DNA of 31,131 nucleotides from contig JAUQPV010000005.1 of NCBI GenBank assembly GCA_030550225.1, positions 1 through 31,131 on the forward strand. The letters are read 5' to 3'. The position numbers and the translations under genes were made by a program. Within the stretch, counting starts at the first letter, position 1. Each line of letters opens with the position of its first letter. Below are positions 14,837-21,842 of the stretch, piece after piece. Below the pieces are notes generated by a model that was given only the letters and a program-made list of their open reading frames with translations, was not told the origin of the DNA and made no database searches. The stretch is from Acidobacteriota bacterium (lineage in GTDB: Bacteria; Acidobacteriota; HRBIN11).

Positions 14837-16036
14837 TCAGGCCCACCCGACGGGCCAAGTCACGTCCTTCCAACTCAGTTGGCTCGGCGACTCGGCGACC
14901 CAGATGCCGCCCCGGGTCGTCTGCTTTGCCTTCAGGAGGGCCAGGTCCACGAATTGAACCAATTCCTGGGGCTGTTGCGTAAGACTCAGGAAGTGATCGC
15001 CCAGGACGCTTATCGTGCACTGGACGCTTTCTCGAAGGGGTCCCATACCGGACACGGTGATGGCCTGGATGGCGTTCTGGAGTCGCTGGGCGACCTTCTG
15101 GGCGTCCGCCGTGGCCGCTCCCGGGAGCAGGACCAAGAATTCGTCACCCCCGTACCGAGCCGGTACGTCGCCTTCCCGCAGGACTTTTCGGATCGCCTGG
15201 GCGACCATCTGGAGGACCCGGTCCCCTACGAGGTGACCCATCGTATCGTTGATCTCCTTGAAGTGGTCCAAGTCCAACATGATGAGGCTGAAGGGCCGCT
15301 GATGCCGGCGGTAGTGAGACATCTCTTCATGGAGGCGGCGGGCCAGGTAGGCCCGGGTATACAGGCCCGTCAGGCTGTCTCGCACGGCCTGCTCGTAAAG
15401 GAGGCGGTTCTTCAGCTCCAGCGTAAAGGCGTGGGCCAAGACCCGCAGGGCCTTCTCCGAGGCCCGCAGGGCGTCGGCATCCGGAAAGACGACCCACAGA
15501 ATGCCCAGCAGGTCCGTACCGTATTGGAGGGGTAGGGTCAGCCGATGCGGGCCCGGCGGGATCGATTCCCAGAGGTCGCCAGGCATTCTTTCACTTCGGA
15601 GCGCCTCCAAGAGGGCCATCGCCGTCTCCCGGCCCGTGTACTGGACCTCGACGAGTCGGGCCTCGGCGTCGATCCGGAGGCCCTCCACCCGCTCCTGATA
15701 GGCGTCGTAGAAGAGCAGACCCAGGCCCTGCACCCGCATGGACTCACCCAGCAGGCGGCACAGGGAGGCCAATCGCTCCTTCAAGGGCCGGTGACTGTAC
15801 TCCGGCATGGAAGCTTCCAAAAGGCCGTCGAAGGTCCGGGCGTACCATTCCAAAGATTGCCGAGCCTGCTGGCCACGGGCACGCATCCAGAGGAGCACGC
15901 CCAGAAGACCCAGGACCAGACTCCCCAGGAGGCCCACCAGGACCGGTCCGATCCAGACAGGCCAGCCGACTCCCGGCGGAATCCGCCCGACGTCCATCCC
16001 AAGCCTTATCAGCGCAAGACCTTCCGAGACACCCAT
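14837..16036 (-). CDS. Membrane-anchored GGDEF diguanylate cyclase with GAF-like region
   Basis: A 399-residue protein. One transmembrane helix near residues 28-50 (GPVLVGLLGSLVLGLLGVLLW) is followed by a region of about 150 residues that looks GAF-like (sensing domain, weakly supported), then a GGDEF domain from about 225. DSLTGLYTRAYLARRL opens it, SLIMLDLDHFKEINDTMGH has the metal and substrate residues, and YGGDEFLVLLP is an intact active site. REGD five residues before GGDEF fits the RxxD inhibitory site. It should therefore make cyclic di-GMP at the inner membrane, with product inhibition. ATG 16036 is preferred because GGGAG lies 7 nt upstream; a TTG at 16060 is possible. It is monocistronic with its own promoter. 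Confidence 0.93.
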   Translation of the reverse strand: MGVSEGLALIRLGMDVGRIPPGVGWPVWIGPVLVGLLGSLVLGLLGVLLWMRARGQQARQSLEWYARTFDGLLEASMPEYSHRPLKERLASLCRLLGESMRVQGLGLLFYDAYQERVEGLRIDAEARLVEVQYTGRETAMALLEALRSERMPGDLWESIPPGPHRLTLPLQYGTDLLGILWVVFPDADALRASEKALRVLAHAFTLELKNRLLYEQAVRDSLTGLYTRAYLARRLHEEMSHYRRHQRPFSLIMLDLDHFKEINDTMGHLVGDRVLQMVAQAIRKVLREGDVPARYGGDEFLVLLPGAATADAQKVAQRLQNAIQAITVSGMGPLRESVQCTISVLGDHFLSLTQQPQELVQFVDLALLKAKQTTRGGIWVAESPSQLSWKDVTWPVGWA

Positions 16037-16067
16037 GACCCAGCTCCCGCCGACGAGCAATTGTCCT

Positions 16068-16115
16068 GAGCAAAGGACAAAGAGCAGTGCCTTCTGCCCT
16101 TTGCCCTCTGCCCCT
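16068..16115. repeat. Heptamer units in the GGDEF leader
   Basis: GAGCAAA, GGACAAA, GAGCAGT (16068-16088) face TGCCCTT, TGCCCTC, TGCCCCT (16095-16115), followed on the plus strand by TTTTTA. The two halves are partly complementary and lie between the promoter at 16166-16194 and the GGDEF start. Confidence 0.65.
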
Positions 16116-16165
16116 TTTTATAGGTCCGCTTCGGTCCAATTGATAGGGCGGCCCTCGAGATTTAG

Positions 16166-16194
16166 ACTATATCTTGGCTTGGTTCGTTTTTCAA
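16166..16194 (-). promoter_or_regulatory. Sigma-70-type promoter of the GGDEF gene
   Basis: On the minus strand TTGAAA (16194-16189), 17 bp, then TATAGT (16171-16166): four of six and five of six consensus bases with ideal spacing. The region is locally AT-rich in a GC-rich genome. The predicted leader is about 120 nt. Confidence 0.7.
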
Positions 16195-16236
16195 ATCTCC
16201 TTGAATCCTGAAGTGGGTCGTATGCCTTCGTCGAGG

Positions 16237-16465
16237 GAGCCGTTCGGCCCGTGAGAATCCCGACGGGATCGGCTTTTCTGACCCCTCGGGGCGGACGATT
16301 TTTCAAGGCAAGGGCCATTCGGCAGTTCGGCAAATAGTCCCAAAGGCCCTGGGGTGCCCTTAGCCCATGCAGGGCTCTATCGGCCAGGTGCTTGAAAAGT
16401 CGTGCTTTCCGGGGGTGCTGGAAGGGGCCGTTTGGAGCCCTTCTCACGGACCGAAGGGCTCTGTC
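16237..16465. mobile_element. Complete palindromic element, type A ... type B arms
   Basis: The left arm (16237-16307) starts GAGCCGTTCGG and ends GATTTTTCAAG. The right arm (16391-16465) is its diverged inverted partner, starting CTTGAAAAGTCGTGC and ending GAAGGGCTCTGTC. The arms keep GAGCCGTTCGG/GTGAGAA at the outside and TTTTCAAG at the inside, but their middles differ (A: GGGATCGGCTTTT; B: AACGGCCCCTTCC in the same sense). The 83-bp centre contains ATTCGGCAGTTCGGCA and AGGGCTCTATCGGCC, both also at 30701-30960. There is no ORF or transposase, so if mobile it is non-autonomous (MITE- or REP-like). Confidence 0.7.
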
Positions 16466-16498
16466 AAGAGCTAAAACACGCAGTGAGGAGTGGATAGC

Positions 16499-17725
16499 AT
16501 GGGTTGGGGAAGGCGCCGGGTCCTCAGGTGGACGGTCGTCGGTATCGTCCTTCTCGGCTTAATCGGCCTCTGGCAGGGGGCCCGCTCCCGGGGTCGGGCC
16601 CTCACGGTCGAGGTCGCTCCCTCGACGGTTCAGGACCTGCGGCAGGTCGTAGCGGCGTCGGGCAAGATCCGACCCTGGACGGAAGTTTCCGTCAGTAGCC
16701 AGATCAACGGTCGGGTCTGGCGGGTCGCCGTTCAAGAGGGCGACCGAGTCCAGAGAGGCCAGGTCCTCGTCGAGATCGATCCTGTCCCCCTGCGCACGCA
16801 GTTGGACAGCCTGCAGGCTTCTCTGCAGGCGGCCCGCCAGCAGGTCGAATCCGCCCGACTCACCCTGGAGCAGACGCGGCGGAACTGGGACCGGGCCCGG
16901 GAGCTCTTCGGCCAAGGGCTGTTGACGAAGGAAGCCCTCGAGAAGGCCCAGACGGAGTGGGAAATTCGACAGCGGGAGCATGCCGTCGCTCAGCAGCGCC
17001 TGCGGGAGCTGGAAGCCCAGTTGGAGCGACTCCGTCACGACTACGAGCAGGTCCGCATTACGTCCCCCATCGACGGTTGGGTCATCGGCGTTTACGTCGA
17101 GGAGGGTGAGACCGTCGTCGTGAGCATCGCCGGGATCGGAGGCGAGCGGCCCCTCGTGAAGGTCGCCGACCTGACTCGCTGGAAGGTCCGATTGGAGGTC
17201 GACGAGAACGACATCGTCCAGGTCCGCGAGGGCCAGCCCGTGCGGCTCACCATCGATGCCTTGCCGGACCGGGAGTTCTGGGGCCGCGTGACCCTCGTCG
17301 GGTATCAACCCCTCAGCGAGACGACCACCCAGCAACTGGGTCAGACGGCGCGGGAGAACCTCTTCCCCGTCGAGGTCGAGCTTCGGGAGACCCTCCCCGA
17401 GGTCCGGCCTGGGTTCACGGTCCATGCCGAGATCGTGACGGCCGAGAAAAAGCAAGTCCTGAGCATCCCCATTCAGGCCCTCGTCCATCGGCCGCCTCCC
17501 GGGGACAACCCCGCGGGCCGTCGGGAAGCGGACGTCGCCGGCGTGTTCGTCCTCGAGGGGGACCGGGTTCACTTCCGCCCCATCCAGGTCGGGATCATGG
17601 GGGAATTTGACCTGGAGGTCCAGTCCGGCCTTCGACCGGGCGAGCAGGTCGTCGTCGGACCTTACGAAGTCTTACGGACGCTGAAGGATGGGGACCGTGT
17701 CCGCGTTCAATCTGCACGCCGGTAA
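16499..17725 (+). CDS. Periplasmic adaptor subunit, MacA/HlyD family
   Basis: A membrane-fusion protein of about 408 residues that bridges an inner-membrane ABC exporter and an outer-membrane channel. An N-terminal signal-anchor helix (about residues 11-28) is followed by the first half of the lipoyl domain (ASGKIRPWTEVSVSSQINGRV, then VQEGDRVQRGQVLVEIDP). A long helical hairpin rich in Gln, Glu and Arg (about 95-185) leads to the second lipoyl half (ITSPIDGWVIGVYVEEGE). Beta-barrel and membrane-proximal domains follow. The start is ATG 16499, with GAGGAG at 16484-16489. It is the first of four genes: its 3' end overlaps the ATPase gene and two permeases follow, the MacA-MacB arrangement with the ATPase and permease split. 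Substrate unknown; no TolC homologue here. Confidence 0.92.
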   Translation: MGWGRRRVLRWTVVGIVLLGLIGLWQGARSRGRALTVEVAPSTVQDLRQVVAASGKIRPWTEVSVSSQINGRVWRVAVQEGDRVQRGQVLVEIDPVPLRTQLDSLQASLQAARQQVESARLTLEQTRRNWDRARELFGQGLLTKEALEKAQTEWEIRQREHAVAQQRLRELEAQLERLRHDYEQVRITSPIDGWVIGVYVEEGETVVVSIAGIGGERPLVKVADLTRWKVRLEVDENDIVQVREGQPVRLTIDALPDREFWGRVTLVGYQPLSETTTQQLGQTARENLFPVEVELRETLPEVRPGFTVHAEIVTAEKKQVLSIPIQALVHRPPPGDNPAGRREADVAGVFVLEGDRVHFRPIQVGIMGEFDLEVQSGLRPGEQVVVGPYEVLRTLKDGDRVRVQSARR

Positions 17726-18449
17726 CCCCGAGACGGCGGTCTCGCCGTCCGATGCGGGGCCTCTCATTCGTCTGGAGGGCGTCGTCCGCATTTACGGGTC
17801 CGGCTCGGCCGATCGGGTCGTCGCTTTGGACGGGGTCGACTTGGTCATCCGGGCCGGCGAGATGGTCGCCGTCATGGGGCCGTCCGGCTCGGGGAAGAGC
17901 ACCTTGCTCCACATCATCGGGTGCCTGGATCGCCCGACGCAGGGCCGCTATTTCCTGCGGGGCCGGCCCGTCGAGGACCTGGGCGAGGACGAACTGGCCC
18001 GTATCCGGAATCGGGAGATTGGCTTTGTGTTCCAGGCGTTTCATCTTCTCCCCCGGGCGACGGCCTTGGAGAACGTCGAACTCCCCCTGGTCTATGCGCG
18101 GGTCCCGCCGGAGGAGCGTCGGCGGCGGGCGATGGAGGCCTTGGCGATGGTAGACCTGAGCCATCGGGCCCGACATCGGCCGTCGGAGCTGTCGGGCGGT
18201 GAGCGCCAACGGGTGGCCATCGCCCGGGCCTTGGTCAACCGTCCGTCGGTCATCCTGGCCGACGAGCCGACGGGGAACCTGGATTCCCGTTCCAGTGACG
18301 AGGTCATGCGGATCTTGCAAGATCTCTGGCGGCAGGGGCAAACCATCGTCGTCGTGACGCACGAGCGGGACGTCGCCAAGTACTGTCAGCGGGTCGTCCT
18401 CATGCGGGACGGTCGGATCGTCGGGGACATCCCGGCGGGGGAACTGTGA
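17697..18449 (+). CDS. ABC transporter ATP-binding protein, MacB/LolD type
   Basis: About 250 residues. Walker A is GPSGSGKST, the Q-loop lies in IGFVFQAFHLLPRATALENVELPL (typical of the MacB/LolD/FtsE group), the signature is ELSGGERQRVAIARAL, Walker B is VILADEPTGNLD, and the switch His lies in VVTHERD. It powers the two FtsX-like permeases downstream. ATG 17688 lies within the putative Shine-Dalgarno AAGGA (17684-17688), so GTG 17697, 8 nt beyond it, is the better start. Either way the gene overlaps the end of the adaptor gene. About 25 residues precede the ATPase fold and are Ser/Pro-rich without a motif. Confidence 0.93.
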   Translation: MSAFNLHAGNPETAVSPSDAGPLIRLEGVVRIYGSGSADRVVALDGVDLVIRAGEMVAVMGPSGSGKSTLLHIIGCLDRPTQGRYFLRGRPVEDLGEDELARIRNREIGFVFQAFHLLPRATALENVELPLVYARVPPEERRRRAMEALAMVDLSHRARHRPSELSGGERQRVAIARALVNRPSVILADEPTGNLDSRSSDEVMRILQDLWRQGQTIVVVTHERDVAKYCQRVVLMRDGRIVGDIPAGEL

Positions 18450-18477
18450 GGGACAGGAGCGATGGAGTGACGGAGCG

Positions 18478-19692
18478 ATGGGGATGGGACGGGAAGCGCT
18501 TCGCATCGCCCTGCGCGTCATCCGGCAGTATCCCCTGCGGACGGCCTTCATCGTCGTCACGAACATGACGGCCGTCCTGGCCCTGATCGTCCTCGTCGTC
18601 ATCATGCAGAGCCTTCAGGCCAAGGTCCGAGAGCTCTTTTCCAGTCAGGGGGCCGACATCCTGTATCTGACCCGCCGGCCGCCCGTCCTTCGGGTGACGG
18701 ACATCCGCAAGTACGAAAGCTATCCGCCTATCTCGACGGCCGAGGTCGAATTCTTGCGGCGGCAACTCCGCTGGGCCGAGGCCGTCGTCCCGGCGACCTA
18801 TGACCCGGTAGACGTCACGTTCCAGGGCCGCTCGGTCCGAGCGGCCGTCCAGGGTCGGTCGGCCGACTATCTGGTCGTCGAGAACCTCCCCCTTTACTTA
18901 GGCCGTCACTTCACGCCGGATGAGGACGCCCACCGACGCCGGGTCGTCGTCCTGGGGTGGGGCGTCTACCGAGAACTCTTTCAGGGTCGGGATCCCCTTC
19001 GCCAGTGGGTCTGGATCGGCCGACAGGCCTACCGGGTCGTCGGGGTCGTCCGGGAGCGGGGGACCCTGTTGGGGAGCGACTTGGACACGGTCGTGTGGGT
19101 TCCCCTCCAGGCCTGGCGAGGGGTCCGACCGGACGTCGATTATGTCATCTTGCGACCCAAGTCGGGTCGGGAAAACGACCTCATGGAGGAGGTCCGCTTC
19201 TGGCTTCGCCTGAAGCGGCAACTCCGACCGACGCAGGAGGACAACTTTGGCCTCCTGACGACGGAGGGCTTCTTGGACATCTTGCGGAATGCCACCCGGG
19301 CGTTGTCTCGGGCCTTGATCGGGGTCGTGGGCCTGGGTGTCCTGGTCGGGGGGATCGTCCTGATGAACATCCTGCTGATGGCCGTCGCCGAGCGGACGCA
19401 GGAGATCGGTATCCGGAAGGCCGTCGGGGCGCATCCGTCGGCGATTGCCGCTCAGTTTCTCTGGGAAGCTATCATCCTGGCCTCTCTGGGCGGCCTGGCC
19501 GGTGTCGGGGTGGGTCTCGGGATATCGTACTTGGTCTCGAGGGCCTTGAGTCTACCTTGGGCGTTTCCTTTCTGGGTAGCGGGCCTGGGCCTGGCCCTGA
19601 CGGGCATCTCCGGTGTCCTATTCGGTTACTATCCGGCCCGACGGGCGGCCCGGCTAGACCCCGTCCAAGCCCTCCACTATGAGCACGGGTGA
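18478..19692 (+). CDS. MacB/FtsX-family ABC permease (first copy)
   Basis: A 404-residue inner-membrane subunit. One transmembrane helix near residues 23-45 (TAFIVVTNMTAVLALIVLVVI) is followed by a large periplasmic MacB-PCD-type domain (about 46-270). FtsX-type helices follow, including GVVGLGVLVGGIVLMNILLMAV. The cytoplasmic coupling loop AERTQEIGIRKAVGAHPSAI is the family's best conserved segment. The C-terminus PARRAARLDPVQALHYE matches the usual (R)xDPxxALRxE ending. GGAG at 18472-18475 suits the second ATG (18484) better than the first. It is distinct in sequence from the next gene, so the exporter may be a heterodimer. Confidence 0.92.
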   Translation: MGMGREALRIALRVIRQYPLRTAFIVVTNMTAVLALIVLVVIMQSLQAKVRELFSSQGADILYLTRRPPVLRVTDIRKYESYPPISTAEVEFLRRQLRWAEAVVPATYDPVDVTFQGRSVRAAVQGRSADYLVVENLPLYLGRHFTPDEDAHRRRVVVLGWGVYRELFQGRDPLRQWVWIGRQAYRVVGVVRERGTLLGSDLDTVVWVPLQAWRGVRPDVDYVILRPKSGRENDLMEEVRFWLRLKRQLRPTQEDNFGLLTTEGFLDILRNATRALSRALIGVVGLGVLVGGIVLMNILLMAVAERTQEIGIRKAVGAHPSAIAAQFLWEAIILASLGGLAGVGVGLGISYLVSRALSLPWAFPFWVAGLGLALTGISGVLFGYYPARRAARLDPVQALHYEHG

Positions 19693-19765
19693 GGAGAGTC
19701 GGTGTCGGGTCTTCCAGAAACCCGATACCCAGGTCACGCACTGACCTATGTAAGGGGACAGAGTC

Positions 19766-21004
19766 ATGAACTGGCGAGATGCCCTGCGGATGGCCGTCGA
19801 CCGATTGGCCGTCCACCCCCTTCAGACGGCCTTGAGTTTGCTGGCCGTGGCCGTCGGCATTCTGGCCCTGGTCGGCGTCTCGGCCTTCGTCGAGGGCGTC
19901 GCCCAGACCATCAACGCAGGGGTCAGCCTCTTTGGGCCTCGCACCATCTTGGTTCATCGCCTCAGCCCGGCCAAGGCATTCACCGAAAAGTATTGGTTGG
20001 AGGTTCAGCGACGGCCTTATCTAACCCTTCGGGACGCGGCGGCCATCGAGCAGCACGCCAGCGCTGTAGAGTCGACAGGGATTTATCTGGGCATCCAGCC
20101 CATGCCGGTTACGGTCGTCGTCAGCTACGGGACTCAGAAGACGGCGCCCATGCTTCTGCGCGGCGTCGACGAGCGGGTCTTGGAACTCCTTCAGTTGCAT
20201 TTGGCCGAGGGTCGAGGCTTTACGGTCGAGGAAGTCCGGGCGGGCCGCCGGGTCGTCCTCATCGGTCAGGCCACGAAGGAAGCGTTGTTTCCCGACACGT
20301 CCCCCCTGGGTCGGACGGTCCGGCTGGACGGGATCCCCTTCCAGGTCGTGGGCGTCCTCGGGCGGCTTCCCCAGATCTTAGGATTTAATCCTAATCTGTT
20401 TGTCCTCATCCCTCATACCGTCTACCGGCGGTACTCGCCTCGGTGGGAAGAGTTCGCTGCCGTGGCGACCCTGGCCCGTTCCGAGCGGGCCGTCTGGACG
20501 GCCGTCGACCAGATCACGGCCATCATGCGGTGGCGGCATCGGCTCCGGCCGGACCAACCCGACGACTTCGAGATCATCACCCAGCGGGCGTACCTGGAGT
20601 TCTGGCAGAACATCGAGTCGGTCATTCGGTTGGCGTCGCTTTTGATCTCCTCGGTCGCCCTGCTGGTCGGGGGGATTGGGATCACGGCCGTGATGGTCGT
20701 GGCCGTCACGGAGCGGACGCGAGAGATCGGTCTCCGGAAGGCCCTGGGGGCCCGACCTCGGGACATCGCCTTACAGTTTTTGCTGGAGACGTTGGGCCTG
20801 ACGCTCCTGGGGGGCCTGTTGGGGATCGGCCTGAGCGTGGGGGCTATGCTCCTGATGCGGCAGGCCGGCCTACCGGTGGCCTTCACGCTCCAGCCCTTCG
20901 GGACCGGCGTCGTCATGGCTGTCCTGACGGGTGTGGCCGCCGGGATGTACCCAGCCGTCCGGGCCAGCCGGTTGGACCCCGTCGAGGCCCTCCGGTATGA
21001 GTAG
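19766..21004 (+). CDS. MacB/FtsX-family ABC permease (second copy)
   Basis: A 412-residue paralogue of the preceding gene with the same plan. An N-terminal helix (ALSLLAVAVGILALVGVSAFV) leads to a periplasmic domain of about 230 residues. The FtsX core has ISSVALLVGGIGITAVMVVAV, TERTREIGLRKALGARPRDI as the coupling loop, two more helices, and VRASRLDPVEALRYE at the C-terminus. AGGGG lies 8 nt before the ATG. A spacer of about 70 nt, with a small GTCGGGT/ACCCGAT hairpin, separates it from the first permease. Two different permeases served by one ATPase suggest an asymmetric transporter, as in LolCDE. A lipoprotein-sorting role is possible but not shown. Confidence 0.92.
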   Translation: MNWRDALRMAVDRLAVHPLQTALSLLAVAVGILALVGVSAFVEGVAQTINAGVSLFGPRTILVHRLSPAKAFTEKYWLEVQRRPYLTLRDAAAIEQHASAVESTGIYLGIQPMPVTVVVSYGTQKTAPMLLRGVDERVLELLQLHLAEGRGFTVEEVRAGRRVVLIGQATKEALFPDTSPLGRTVRLDGIPFQVVGVLGRLPQILGFNPNLFVLIPHTVYRRYSPRWEEFAAVATLARSERAVWTAVDQITAIMRWRHRLRPDQPDDFEIITQRAYLEFWQNIESVIRLASLLISSVALLVGGIGITAVMVVAVTERTREIGLRKALGARPRDIALQFLLETLGLTLLGGLLGIGLSVGAMLLMRQAGLPVAFTLQPFGTGVVMAVLTGVAAGMYPAVRASRLDPVEALRYE

Positions 21005-21218
21005 GCCCTTGGGTGTTAGGTCCCGGGTGACCCACGCGACGGAAGTCCCGTTCGCTGAACGCAGTCCGGTCCCGTCGGGTCTTTACGGTGAGGGCAGATC
21101 GACTTTGCCGACGGCCTCCGATAAGCTATGCCATGGGTCTTGGGTGCGGGTATTCAGAGTCGGTGGTTGGGTTTCTACCTGACACCCGACACCGTGCTTA
21201 GACCCGTGGACGGACGAT
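21005..21218. other. 214-bp spacer before the secretion genes
   Basis: No gene seen. Short repeated GGGT-type strings facing ACCCGACACC near 21135-21200 resemble the intergenic heptamer arrays but are too degenerate to delimit. No clear promoter was found. Confidence 0.4.
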
Positions 21219-21806
21219 ATGCTGAATGCCTCGCGTAGGCACCGTTTCGGCTGGCTGGCCGTCGTGGGCCTCGCCATGGGCGGGATGGCCGCCTATGGCT
21301 GGGTCCGGGTGATCGGGCCGGTCGTCCGACTCCCGACGCATCCGTCGCCGGCGAGTTATACCCTGCCGTCGGACATCCGGCAGGCGGCTTGGTGGGACCT
21401 GGCCCTTCCGGAAGATCGGGCCGCACTCGAAGACGGACCGGTCCGTCGGAATCTCTTCCTGTATTCGGCGGCCGGGGTCGGTAGTCCTCCCTTGCTGGCG
21501 GTTTCCAAGCCGTCCGACACGGCCCCGCCGGTCGTGACGGTCCAGGTCAATGAGACGCCGAAGCCGTCCAACCTACCGCCGCCCTCTCCGCTGGAATCCA
21601 TTCAACTGATCGGTATGATCTATGCACAAAGTGGCGAACCGGTGTATGCCATCCTCACGAACGGGCGAGAGGTGTGGACTGTCCTACCGGGTCAGACCTT
21701 CGGACCCGGGGCCCGGGTCGTCCGCATTCAGTCGGACTCGGTCCTCTTAGAGACGATCGACGGGTCTCATCAGAAGACCCTCGCCTTCCCTCAGAAGTCC
21801 TCGTGA
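21219..21806 (+). CDS. GspC/PilP-like inner-membrane secretion or pilus protein
   Basis: A 195-residue bitopic protein. A short basic N-terminus (NASRRHRFGW) leads into one transmembrane helix (about residues 12-29), then a Pro-rich linker (about 85-125). A small beta domain follows: SIQLIGMIYAQSGEPVYAILTNGREVWTVLPGQTF, then VVRIQSDSVLLET. This pattern (VRRNLF before a Pro-rich linker, then a homology-region beta fold) is that of type II GspC HR and type IV pilus PilP domains, which bind the secretin's N0 domain. It lies 36 nt before a secretin gene, which supports the call. Which of the two systems it serves is not resolvable here. No ATPase, platform or pilin genes are in the window. Confidence 0.7.
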   Translation: MLNASRRHRFGWLAVVGLAMGGMAAYGWVRVIGPVVRLPTHPSPASYTLPSDIRQAAWWDLALPEDRAALEDGPVRRNLFLYSAAGVGSPPLLAVSKPSDTAPPVVTVQVNETPKPSNLPPPSPLESIQLIGMIYAQSGEPVYAILTNGREVWTVLPGQTFGPGARVVRIQSDSVLLETIDGSHQKTLAFPQKSS

Positions 21807-21842
21807 CCCGGCATTCGGATTCCCCGAGGGGAGTGAAACGGC

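Noticed and set aside
16118..16447. Conserved peptide LKN-PPR-KADPIGILT translated from several element copies on one strand
   Set aside because: The similarity follows from conserved DNA arms. The frames have no common start, stop or ribosome site, and the peptide is interrupted in B arms, so a coding element is not supported.
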